Part shown: piece by piece, positions 28,001-36,276 of the stretch
Layout: each line of letters opens with the position of its first letter
Position numbering within the stretch: position 1 is the stretch's first letter
Assembly (NCBI GenBank): GCA_013400155.1
Contig: VXBM01000192.1
Location: 355,212 to 419,211, forward strand
Source: Helopsaltes ochotensis
Taxonomy: Eukaryota > Chordata > Aves > Passeriformes > Locustellidae
Direction of reading: 5' to 3'
DNA: 64,000 bases
Program-made: the position numbers and the translations under genes
The notes under the pieces: model-generated
Seen by the model: only the letters and a program-made list of their open reading frames with translations
What the model was told of the DNA's origin: nothing
Database searches by the model: none

Positions 28001-31000
28001 GTGATTCATCTCCTACCAAGATATGGTAAGACGGATCTTATACTTCAGTTTTTCAGAACACGTGAAGATTGAACATACACGGTGTTATGGTTCTCTTCAG
28101 GAAAATGATTTGTTCAAAAGGGAATTGCATTTTACCCCTGTGATACTGAGTAAATTATATAACTATACCAAGAATTCCGATTTCATTTAAAATCCACCAA
28201 TATTTCTTCTTTTTTACTTTTGCATGAGACAAAAATGCATAAAACTAGATTATTTTAAAAATTGTATGAAGCAAATAAAAACCCATGCAGGTGAACAAAG
28301 AAACTAAACTCAAACAGAACTCATGAAAACATTCTGCGATTTCTTAGGGACTAAGTCTAGGGATTGAATCTTACACCAAATTAAGCAGGCTGTTACAGTT
28401 TACCAATGAAGATTAAAAGAAACATCAGGGTTTCAAACTACATTATGCCCTATTCACATAAAAACCCCCTCCATTTTAAAACCTCCGGTGTAAAGGAAAA
28501 GGGCAGGAAAACCATTGTCCCTGCATATGCAGCCAGCTTTCAGAAATACTTTCAGTAGTAGCCTGAACTGTTAAGAGACAATGATTCAAAACATTCCTCA
28601 TTTGTGGAGATGCCAGGGTGCTGGGTTGAGATGGAGGAGGTGAATTTTTAGTTGTGTAATGGCTCAACTGCTGATCTGATAAGGCACAGACTGAATGATG
28701 GGCTGTGAGTGAGACAGGAGCTGGACCCTGTGCAGAGGATTGTGCCCCTTGTCACCCGAAGTTGCGCTCCCTTGCACAAACCCCTGGGCTGTGGGGCTCC
28801 CCCTCCTCCCCCGGGAGTTCTTGTATGACCTGAGAGTGTTTATCTCTGCTGAGGGGACATAATGGGGCACAACTGACTCAACTGCCCTGCTAGGATGGGC
28901 AGCTGTGTTGTCTTAGGTGGTGTCCCCTGATCCACATTCTTACATCAAGCTCCCTGCTCCTGAGGAGGTACCTGATTTATATCCACCTGAACCAGAGTAA
29001 ATATGGATGCAGGAGATGATGTGTTCCACCATCTTCTCCCCACCAACTTATTCAGGACTTCCCACCCCACTCCTCCTGCCTGATCTGGACCCAAGATTTC
29101 ACAGCAACCAAGTCTTATAGCAGGACCTATGAGTGGTGAGATCCTCACATTCTTGTACTATGTCTTTCTTTCTTTTCCTTTCCTTTCCTTTCCTTTCTCT
29201 TTCTTTCTCCTTGTGTAATGTTGCACTTTCATATTGCAGTGCTTCTATGTTGTATTACTGTAGATAATAACCACCAAAACAACTCCATACCTGTTTTCCT
29301 TTCCAACCAAGTTGTTCTATGATAAACCCTACATTGTTTATTTACAAATACTGATCGTTCAGTGTTGTTTCACACTCAGGTGTCCCAAAGGATCTAGTAA
29401 CAAGAACCTGGGTTATCCCCACCTTCTGAGGCAGGCAATAACAGTAACTCAACAAAAATAATAAAAAGAGGAAAAACATGTGATTTCAAATGTCCCAGAT
29501 ACTTTGATTAGGTTTTCCGCACCTGAAAACCTACAGAAACAGCTCATCCTCACCTGGGATCAGCAGTGCAAAACTCAAAATAATCATGGGCAGGTAGAGG
29601 ATGCAGTTGTTCCTCCAGTTGCTCCTTGGTGAGACAAGGAGGAAGCCTTCGAATAACCACCTGCATATATAAAAAAGAAATGGAGATTTATATTTGATCT
29701 AAATACTGTAGAAACAGATGGCACAATTTCCCTTACTCAATTTCTGCAATTGCTTTAAAACTGGAGGATAAGTGACATATTCTGATGAACAGCCTGAGAA
29801 CCATTGCAATTTAATCATCAATAACCTAATAGACATTGATTACACAAAAATTTTAAAATATCTCTAAAAATTTATTTAAACTAGCTTTTAAGTCTTGTTA
29901 CAGCACTATTATAGTGTAATAGGTCTCTATGTCCAGTTGCTCCTGGCAGGGGCTTTTCAGGGCAGCCCCTGAGAGGATGCTGGGGGCTGCCCAGTGCTGA
30001 GTGCTGCCAGCTCCAATGGATCCACCCCAGGGTACAGCTGAGCCCCTTAAGCCAAGATGTAGGTGACTCTGGGAAAGGTATTTAAGAACGGACAGGAAAG
30101 GTAGCACAGCAGTGGGTGAGACAGAGGAGTAAGGGGGGCAAAAAAGTAAGACAGCCTTGCAGACAAAAAGGAGAGGAGCAGGAGGGGAGGATGTGCTCCA
30201 CGTGCCCAAGCGGAGTCCCTTGAAGGAGATCATGGTGAGGCACACTGTTCTCCCACATGCCATGAAGGACCACAGTGGAGCAGACACTCACCCCATGGGG
30301 GGCCCCATGCCACAGCAAGTGGAGATGCCCTGAAGGGCCCTGCAGCCTGTGCAGAGGAGCCCACACTAAATCAGGTTTATCCTGAAGGCCTGCAGCCCGT
30401 GAAGGAGACTCATGCTGCAGCAGGTTCTGAACAACTGCAGCATGTGGGAGGGACACTCCTGCAGCACTTCAAGGAGGACTGTATCCTGTTGCGCCCCACA
30501 TCAGGTCCCCATGCCAGAGGAGGGAAGGAATGTGAGGAAGAAGAAGCAGCAGAGAGGAGCTGTTATGTCCTGTCTGCTACCCCCAATACTCATACTTCTG
30601 TAGGCAGAGAAGGTTGAGCCTGGGAAGGAAGAAGGGAGGTGGGAAGGAGTTTTAGTTGCAATCCTTTTTTGTCAACAGTCTTCTCTAATTTTTAATTAGC
30701 CATTAATTAAATTAATTCTCTCCATGCTAGAACCATACTCCATCCTGGTTAGAAGGGACCCACAAGGACCACTGAAGACCCACTCCTGGCCCTGCCCCAA
30801 GAATTACAGCATGTGCCTGAGAGAATGGGCCAAATGCTTCTTGAACTCTGTCAGGCTTAGCGCTGACCATTTTCCCCGGGAGCCTGTTGTAGTGCCCAAC
30901 CATGCTCTGGGTGAAGAACCTTTTTCTATATACAACCTAAACCTCCCCAGGCACAGCTTCGTGACACTGCTTCGCATCCTGTCACCGGCCACCAGAGAGA

Positions 31001-31940
31001 AAGTATCAGTGCCTGCACTTCCATTTTCCTCTTGAGAAAGCTGTAAGAAGCTGCTATGAGGTCCTTCCTCAGCTGTGTCTGTTTTTCCTGTGATGACACT
31101 TTTTTTTTTCCATCATACCTTATTCCTGGGTCTTGCTGAGGGAGGAGTGCAAGAGCACCTGGCTGGAGAGCCACCCAGAGTCAACCCACCACACCCAAAT
31201 ACTAAACTACCCAATAATAAAGGCCAGGAAACTGCAGAAACCTCTGGCTGAATGATGCCAGCATACAAAGCAGTAAAACGGCCATCAAGCTTCGGGCAAT
31301 CTGTTTTAATTTCTGAGTACTTAGGTATCTGAATTTAACTTTACTGAGCTCTGAATTATAGCCATTTTGAGTGCTTCAGTTTGCCATTTAAAAAAGTCCC
31401 GGGAATAAATCAAATCTCACAGTATTCAAAGACTCAGAGAGTTGTCAGGGTTGGAAGGCATCTCTGGTCGTACCCCCCTGCCAAGGCAGGGTCACCTAGA
31501 GCAGGTGCCACAGGAACACGTCCAGGCGAGTTCTGAATGTCTCCAGCCAGGGAGGCTGTGACATCCCTGGACAACTTGTTACAGTCTGCAAGTATTATCT
31601 GAAAGGTGCTCTAATAAAGACGGAGAAGAGAGATGTGCTCTTGCCCTTGACAAAAGCTGATTTGCCACAGCAATAGCCAGCCTTGACTTCACAATTAAAG
31701 GTGAAATGATTGCCAGCACCGACGCTGGGGGTCTCCCAATACTCCAGGGAATGAGCACCCTCATTCTGCAGATGAAGAACACGCTATAAACACATGGACC
31801 TCCTGAGATCAGGCTCGGTCTGTCTCCTCACTGCAGCCTCCCTCCCATCCTCTCCCATCACCGGAGCCGCCCCCGCCCCGATCCCCGCGCCGCGGTCGCG
31901 CCCCCTCACTTTGCTCAGCGCCGTTTTCTTCTCCTCCCGC
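6874..31940 (-). CDS. UPF3A: UPF3A, nonsense-mediated decay factor; 10 exons, 5' end lost in assembly gap
   Basis: Ten minus-strand exons join in frame to 444 visible residues plus stop. Human UPF3A is 476, with roughly 60 residues before the first visible REEKKTALSK, so the start should fall within the N run next to 31940. Visible residues 11-151 form the conserved RRM-like UPF3 domain that binds UPF2. Residues about 152-276 are a Lys/Arg/Glu-rich helical region. Residues 376-390 (DRPAMQLYQPGARIR) are the exon-junction-complex binding motif. The protein shuttles between nucleus and cytoplasm and modulates mRNA decay. The paralogue UPF3B is the alternative; the position next to CDC16 argues for UPF3A. 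No disabling change is seen. Confidence 0.94.
10003..10297 (-). CDS. UPF3A: UPF3A exon 9, long variable linker
   Basis: Codes for KSQNDSDKEQRDLERRFREK and on to CDDMASKKERIRNK. It keeps human landmarks such as WGKG, QDRGKKG and CDD. Acceptor CTCGTAG; the donor GTTCTT is unusually weak. Confidence 0.93.
12386..12538 (+). mobile_element. CR1 3' end fragment in UPF3A intron 8
   Basis: Landmarks in order: CATCCCTGGAGGTATTTAAA, GATGTGGCACTTATGG, GATGATCTTAAGGGTTC and a degraded terminal octamer region. Confidence 0.8.
13301..13461 (-). CDS. UPF3A: UPF3A exon 8
   Basis: Starts LLKKPEKGDELASEKHKEKG and ends SSLKELKE plus two bases. It is a low-conservation, acidic and basic linker. Acceptor CTCTTAG, donor GTAAGT. 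Confidence 0.93.
13943..13994 (+). repeat. Two-copy tandem duplication, 29-bp period
   Basis: GTAGAAGAAGGTGCTTAGTA and GTAGAAGTAGGTGCTTAGTA repeat once with a six-base spacer, in UPF3A intron 7. Confidence 0.8.
14957..15053 (-). mobile_element. 5'-truncated tRNA-Ile/CR1-tail SINE in UPF3A intron 7
   Basis: On the minus strand, the 3' half of a tRNA-Ile-like sequence (GGCTTTGATCCCCATGTGG, B box, then GCCATTCACTT) runs straight into a CR1-like tail (GATCCTTGTAGG, CAGAATATTCTGTGATTC). The A-box half is missing. Confidence 0.7.
15352..15510 (-). CDS. UPF3A: UPF3A exon 7, charged helix
   Basis: Exactly 53 codons, phase 0 at both ends, starting RIREEKREERRRRELEKKRL and ending KKISEKEIRIK. The coding strand is almost all purine, giving a long Arg/Glu/Lys helix typical of the UPF3 middle region. 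Confidence 0.95.
15603..15658 (-). CDS. UPF3A: UPF3A exon 6
   Basis: A 56-nt exon coding for ARRTTPLLEYIKNRKLEKQ (Ala split with exon 5). Donor GTACGT; a 92-bp intron follows. Confidence 0.94.
16627..16657 (+). repeat. (GAAAAAAA)n A-rich tract
   Basis: Three near-perfect 8-bp units in UPF3A intron 5. Confidence 0.85.
18155..18420 (+). mobile_element. CR1 3' end fragment in UPF3A intron 5
   Basis: Carries CACTGCAACAGGCTGCCCAG, CTGTCCCTGGAGGTATTTAA, and a terminal AATGATTCTATGATTCT, the CR1 3' signature. Confidence 0.85.
19074..19184 (-). CDS. UPF3A: UPF3A exon 5
   Basis: Codes for DPEYRKFLENYCADEEKICA and on to LLGEIEAKTRELI, closing the conserved UPF3 domain. Acceptor TTCACAG; donor GTCTGT is weak. 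Confidence 0.95.
19271..19369 (-). CDS. UPF3A: UPF3A exon 4, frame-neutral cassette exon
   Basis: Codes for GLEYPAVVEFAPFQKISKKK and on to DAKAGSIED. At 99 nt, phase 1 at both ends, it can be skipped without frame loss. It corresponds to the exon omitted in the known short human UPF3A isoform. Donor GTAAAC; the following intron is only 86 bp. Confidence 0.95.
21250..21356 (-). CDS. UPF3A: UPF3A exon 3, RRM-like domain core
   Basis: Codes for SLYPHLYSRAYINFRNPEDI and on to FRDRFDGYVFIDNK plus one base. The acceptor GTTGCAG is good, but the donor GTTGGA is weak. Confidence 0.95.
21357..28562. other. UPF3A: UPF3A intron 2, main part
   Basis: The largest intron (21357-29553). This part is AT-rich and unique-looking; I recognise no exon, RNA gene or mobile element in it. 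A small dyad (TGGCAT/ATGCCA inside ATTCATG/CATGAAT) lies at 26412-26450. Confidence 0.6.
28563..28916 (-). repeat. Right arm of near-identical inverted repeat, in UPF3A intron 2
   Basis: Reverse complement of 3-367. Homology stops at the shared AGTTCAG on one side and at the window edge of the left copy on the other, so the right boundary is not defined. Sequence 28917-29210, ending in a CCTTT tract, may belong to the same element. Confidence 0.85.
29163..29210 (+). repeat. Polypyrimidine (CCTTT)n tract
   Basis: A run of C and T only, with about four CCTTT units flanked by CTTT variants, in UPF3A intron 2 some 250 bp right of the inverted-repeat arm. Confidence 0.9.
29554..29660 (-). CDS. 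UPF3A: UPF3A exon 2, start of UPF3 RRM-like domain
   Basis: Codes for VVIRRLPPCLTKEQLEEQLH and on to PLPAHDYFEFCTADP plus two bases. Acceptor ATGCAG, donor GTGAGG. Confidence 0.95.
29940..30722 (+). mobile_element. Avian endogenous-retrovirus LTR (solo, 3'-truncated) in UPF3A intron 1
   Basis: Matches the plan of an LTR family common in birds, probably ERVL: GCTGCCCAGTGCTG and GCCAGCTCCAATGGATCC at the start, TATA-like TATTTAAG at 30079, then degenerate units with GCAGCCTGTG and GAGCCCAC-type cores at 30270-30480, then a purine-rich stretch and an AATTAAATTAATT end. It is antisense to UPF3A and cut by a CR1 at its right end. No viral genes are present. Confidence 0.7.
30729..31075 (-). mobile_element. 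CR1 3' portion in UPF3A intron 1
   Basis: Reverse-orientation CR1: GAAGGGACCCACAAGGACCA near its 3' end, through AGTGCCCAACCATGCTCTGG, to AGAGAAAGTATCAGTGCCTG. It may extend to about 31185. It is inserted at or beside the LTR end. Confidence 0.8.
31418..31590 (-). mobile_element. CR1 fragment in UPF3A intron 1
   Basis: Contains GGTTGGAAGGCATCTCTGG, AAGGCAGGGTCACCTAGAGC and GAATGTCTCCAGCCAGGGAG, landmarks of a reverse-orientation CR1 subfamily. It lies only 320 bp from visible exon 1. Confidence 0.8.
31910..31940 (-). CDS. UPF3A: UPF3A exon 1, 3' fragment at edge of N gap
   Basis: Codes for REEKKTALSK, matching the end of human exon 1. The donor is GTGAGG at 31909-31904, phase 0. The rest of the exon, including the start codon, lies in the gap. 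Confidence 0.9.
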
Positions 31941-32256
31941 NNNNNNNNNNNNNNNNNNNNNNNNNNNNNNNNNNNNNNNNNNNNNNNNNNNNNNNNNNNN
32001 NNNNNNNNNNNNNNNNNNNNNNNNNNNNNNNNNNNNNNNNNNNNNNNNNNNNNNNNNNNNNNNNNNNNNNNNNNNNNNNNNNNNNNNNNNNNNNNNNNNN
32101 NNNNNNNNNNNNNNNNNNNNNNNNNNNNNNNNNNNNNNNNNNNNNNNNNNNNNNNNNNNNNNNNNNNNNNNNNNNNNNNNNNNNNNNNNNNNNNNNNNNN
32201 NNNNNNNNNNNNNNNNNNNNNNNNNNNNNNNNNNNNNNNNNNNNNNNNNNNNNNNN
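31941..32256. other. Assembly gap, 316 N
   Basis: A run of N inside the UPF3A CpG island. It removes most of exon 1. GC-rich bird promoters often drop out of short-read assemblies. The true length is unknown. Confidence 0.99.
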
Positions 32257-32284
32257 GAGAACGGCCGCAGGGCTGCGGGGGGAG

Positions 32285-32294
32285 CCTCGCGAGA
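32285..32294 (-). promoter_or_regulatory. UPF3A: TCTCGCGAGA-type palindromic promoter element (9 of 10)
   Basis: On the minus strand the site reads TCTCGCGAGG, one base from the TCTCGCGAGA palindrome found in many CpG-island, TATA-less promoters. It lies about 30 bp right of the gap, where the UPF3A transcription start is expected. Confidence 0.45.
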
Positions 32295-32767
32295 TGCCGC
32301 CAGCCCCGCGAAGAGCGGCGGCGCCGTCCCCGTCCCGCGTGGAACTGCGCAGGGCTCCCACTGTGCCGGTGCGAGGGAAAGACACAGAAACGTGCCCATT
32401 TCCCTCCTCTCACGGCCTCGCCCTGAGCTCACGGGTGCCTTGTTACCCCGGCCTCAGAGCGGCTTGTATGGCGGGAAGGGCACAGACACCGCGGAAGCGT
32501 TTTATTCACAGTTTTTATTCACCCTGGGATGCAGCGTCTGAGGCATAACCACATTCTGGGGAGAAAGCAGTAGGGAAAAAGAAAAAAGGCCATTAATTGT
32601 TACTTGTGTGAGGCCAGGACTCATGGTTGCAGGGAAGTTCTGTGATAATTAAGCAGTGCCTACACTTGGTCAGTGCACGCCAGCCCCAGCCCCCGAGGCC
32701 ACGGAGCAGGGCGAGAGCTCTTCCAAACGGTGCCTCCGCACCTTTGTGCCTGGCTTCCTCAGGAGCT

Positions 32768-33016
32768 GGTGACAGGACAAGGGCGAGGGTACAAACTGAG
32801 AGGGGGAATTTAGGCTAGACGTTAGCAAGGAACTTACTGTGGGGATGGTGAGGCACTGGAAGAGGTTGCCCAGGAAGCCCATCGCTGGCAGCGGTCAAAG
32901 CCAGGTTGGGCAGGGCCTTAAGTAACCTGGTGGGGAAGTGTTCCTGCCCATGGCAGCAGGGTTGAGACTACAGGCTCTTTAAGGTCCTTTCCAACCCACA
33001 CCATTCTATGATTCCA
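32768..33016 (+). mobile_element. CR1 3' end fragment between UPF3A and CDC16
   Basis: Runs from GTGACAGGACAAGGGCGAGG through GGTGAGGCACTGGAAGAGG to CCATTCTATGATTCCA. It sits just upstream of the UPF3A CpG island. Confidence 0.85.
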
Positions 33017-33408
33017 TAATTATTCTAAGTACTGACCCATCAATCAGAGCAAGGCTTTTTATTCCTAAATTGCAATCAACGAATTTTGCAATATCTAGGT
33101 CCAAAAGGTTTCTTGAAATTCCTGTGTGAGTTGGAATATCTTTCACTACATGTCCTAGAATTGTGACAGAGGTACAGCAAACTCCAAAGTAAGGACATGT
33201 TACACATTTAAGGACAGACTTATCTGGAGCTATGGGAACTACACAGTAGGAGCAAAAAGACCTGCAATTTAATCAGAATACCACAGGGTCATTGCAAATC
33301 TTCATATCCTGCTGCATTGATAGTCCTCAAACAGCTGTCCTCAGCATGAAGGAAATCCACGATCTGATGTGGCATAATAAAAGTAGGTGGCATTGGCGGA
33401 GAAAACTG

Positions 33409-33545
33409 AAATCACAGAATATTCTGAGTTGGAGAGCACCCACAAGGACCATCAAGTCAGCTCTCAAGTGAATGGCCCACATGGGGTTGAAGCTTGCAAC
33501 ACTGGCATTATTAGCACCAGGCTCTGATCAACTGAGCTAATACGT
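33409..33545 (-). mobile_element. Near full-length tRNA-Ile-headed SINE with CR1 tail (TguSINE1-like)
   Basis: Minus strand: an A-box region TTAGCTCAGTTGATCAGAGC, then TGGTGCTAATAATGCCA, a diverged B box (CTTCAACCC) and GTGGGCCA, together a tRNA-Ile-like head. A junction and a CR1-type tail ending CAGAATATTCTGTGATT follow. The first few head bases are degraded. The same family as 14957-15053. Confidence 0.8.
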
Positions 33546-35850
33546 TATTAGTTTTCAAATCTTTTAGGCAGCAGTACCTATGAAGAAACTTGGAGCCATT
33601 TGCAGCGTAACTATCTTGTGGGTTTTCATATCTGTTCTGAAAACCTTTAAAGAAAGAGATCTCCCCATTCTGGGACAAAACTAATCCTTAGAAGAGAAAG
33701 ATGAAGTTATGAGACAGAGTAAAAATGTCTCTTTTTGGACCATATTTCTAAGCCACCCAACCTGACAGTCCTGGACCCTTGTACCCAGCAGCCAAACCCA
33801 AGTGAGGCAATGGCAATGGCTTGCAGCAGGAATCAAGAATCTGAGGTAAAGTCAGACAAAAACTAATAACCAAAGTCCTCATGAGGACAAGGACAATGCT
33901 CAATTTAACTAGAGCCAGGGTGAATGCCATAATAACCCAGAAAGGCACCGAGAACTATCTAGGAAGAGCAGGACTGGAGCAGGACAGGTGATGGGAGGTG
34001 CAGAAGACCAGGGCAAGCAGGTGCTGCCAGTACAAAGGCAGGGGATTTGGTCAGAACAAGAGCAGGTCAAAACATTGAACAGAAGATAAATCAGGAGAGA
34101 AATGCTTTCCCTGAAAGTCCTGTCTGAGACATCATGAACCATCTCACAAGCTGCCAAATGTAGCTGCCTCAAAGGCTTGGAGCCAAGCTGTATCAAGAAT
34201 TCCTCTGATACCCAAAAGAGTCCTTCACAATCTAGGACACTCTGCATACATTTCTTTCTAGGTAATTTTTAATACCAATAAATGAAGGTTAGCAATTGCC
34301 AGCCAAAAAACCTCCAACAAATACCTGCCAAAGCACAGTGTCACGACAGGCTGCCATTACAGCAGTGCCCTTTCTTGCTATTCTGTTTTCTCCCACTCCA
34401 ACCCACTGCTGACAAGTCACACAGCAGTGGCTTGCTCCCCTTGAACCCAAGAATTGATCAGATCTAGAAAATGTTTTAAAATGCTGTTCCAGTTCCCTGA
34501 TTTCATTCACAATGTAACCACACAAGGATTTGTATTACCACAGCTGAGGAAGTAGCACAGTAGATTCCTACAGGCAGGAATAACATAAACCAGTGTTGCC
34601 ATCACAGCTGACACAAAATCAGATCGTAACTGGGGAGTGCAGGAAGAAAGATGAACTTTTATCAATATTTAAAACCATTTTGCCAATGAAAAAAATTAGT
34701 AACAGAGGAAATCAATGCAAGATTTATATCCATGTCTGACAGTAGTCAAAAGGCCTGATTCTCTAGAAGAATGTTTTGCCACCTTCCATTTAGAAATTGC
34801 CATGATGTCTTACTAGAAAACTAGATTTACATATGCTGAATTAAAAATAATGCTATAGAGAAAAAGAGTTTGTCTCCTTGAGAATCTGTTCCAAATATCC
34901 TTCTGTGTGCAGCAGCAAGCCTTTGCTGTCATATTATCCATGAGATGGTCCTGGTCACGATCATCCAGGATACATAAGCACAGATGTAAAAATAACTTTA
35001 AAGGATCAAAAGATCCTTTAAAGGAAGAGACCTGCCGAATAGAGCAGCTGTTGAGACATACTCATTATAGATTCTTCCAGAGTGTCCAGGAAAAACCCCC
35101 AGTTTACCTCAAAGAAGTCACCTGCACCACACCCCAATCACCAGGTTCTAAAATAAAAGAAAGCCTTTGTATCAACTGGTTTTGCCAGCCACACTGAAGA
35201 AGAGAGACCGGACTCTGCCCAGGAGATGCATATGCTTCCTAAATAATTAATTTTTCCAACACTCTGCTTGGATACTTTTTCACTTAAAACTCATGGCTCA
35301 CTTAAGACTATGTTTATCAGGAGAATGTGAAACTTTGGGTGAATTGTTCTAGAACTAGGAAGGAAAACATTTTTCTTCACCTCATTTTCTCATGTTTTAA
35401 GAATATATGGCATTGGTATTGAATTCTGCACTCAGTGCAAAGTCTAATCCATATTTTCTAACATATGGAGGGGGAATTTGGGCATCTCCAGTTCCCTTTG
35501 TGAGGCCACAGCACAATTCCCATTGTCACTGGGACAGAACCAGATTTCTCTACACTAGTGTGCTGTTTGTCATAGGAAAGTGATGGGATCACCTGGACCC
35601 AACAGATTTCCACACGGTTGTGTGTGCAATTGTGGATAAAATACAGACTCCTCTTCAAGCTTTTCCTCCCTTAATACCCTTGAATTTCAAAATGCAGTTA
35701 TGTTTAAAATTTGAATTCATGTTCAGTAATGCAGACACATGTGCAAAATAGCCAATACTCTGGATTCAAACTGTGTATATGGCCTGCATTGATGCAATGA
35801 GGTCTTCTTGATTCAGATGGGGATTCATGAGAGTGCTATCAGGAAAGGGA
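33546..35850. other. Interval between CDC16 3' end and the SINE
   Basis: No recognised gene or repeat. It probably contains the CDC16 3' untranslated region at its right end. Confidence 0.5.
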
Positions 35851-35852
35851 TA

Positions 35853-35858
35853 TTTATA
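35853..35858 (-). terminator. CDC16: Possible CDC16 polyadenylation hexamer (TATAAA variant)
   Basis: Reading the minus strand downstream of the CDC16 stop, I found no AATAAA or ATTAAA in the first kilobase. The best candidate is this TATAAA variant about 155 nt past the stop. It is weak evidence; the real 3' end may be further away. Confidence 0.25.
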
Positions 35859-36010
35859 AAGTAGGAACTATAAAACTCCCGGTGTTAAGTACATAGTAGT
35901 TTGAATTCTTATAAAAAATAGCAAATTCATGAAAGTACAACACAATAACAAAAATGCTAAAACAAACATACTACACTTAGACAAAATGAGCTCTCTACCA
36001 GTATTTATGG

Positions 36011-36276
36011 TCACGTACTATGGTCTGACATTGATGTTTCTAACATCATATCGCTTTCATTCATTTCAATCTCAAATGTTTCTTCCAACGGGCGACTGGT
36101 GTCTGTACTTTTCCTTTGATTTGATGTCTCTAGTGTTACTATGCCACTTTCATCCAGAGTTTGTCTTTCTATGTCGAATTCTCTGAAATCCCAGGGAGGT
36201 GAAATTATGTTCTTTAATGTCTTCACTGTGTGTACATCGAAGTCATAACATCTTAATTTGTCTTTGATCTCTGTTC
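36011..36276 (-). CDS. CDC16: CDC16 exon 18, last coding exon and stop (residues 536-623)
   Basis: Codes for GTEIKDKLRCYDFDVHTVKT, then the conserved NIISPPWDFREF block, a variable linker (residues about 575-600) and the conserved acidic Ser/Met-rich tail ETFEIEMNESDMMLETSMSD before HST and stop. The linker is a few residues longer than in human as I recall it, which accounts for the total of 623. Confidence 0.96.

Larger units (their letters stand above)
31790..32480 (-). promoter_or_regulatory. UPF3A: UPF3A CpG-island promoter, interrupted by assembly gap
   Basis: CpG-dense sequence on both sides of the N run marks the promoter and first exon. The start codon is expected within the gap, so visible sequence right of 32256 is probably 5' untranslated region and promoter. 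Confidence 0.75.

Noticed and set aside
30724..31035. 103-codon plus-strand open frame
   Set aside because: It is antisense CR1 sequence.
31784..32432. Several open frames of about 200 codons through the N run
   Set aside because: They are artefacts of translating N as open sequence; only the 10 codons of UPF3A exon 1 at 31910-31940 are supported.
33480..33545. A possible tRNA-Ile gene
   Set aside because: The head is diverged in the B box and acceptor stem and fused to a CR1 tail, so it is a SINE head and not a working tRNA gene.
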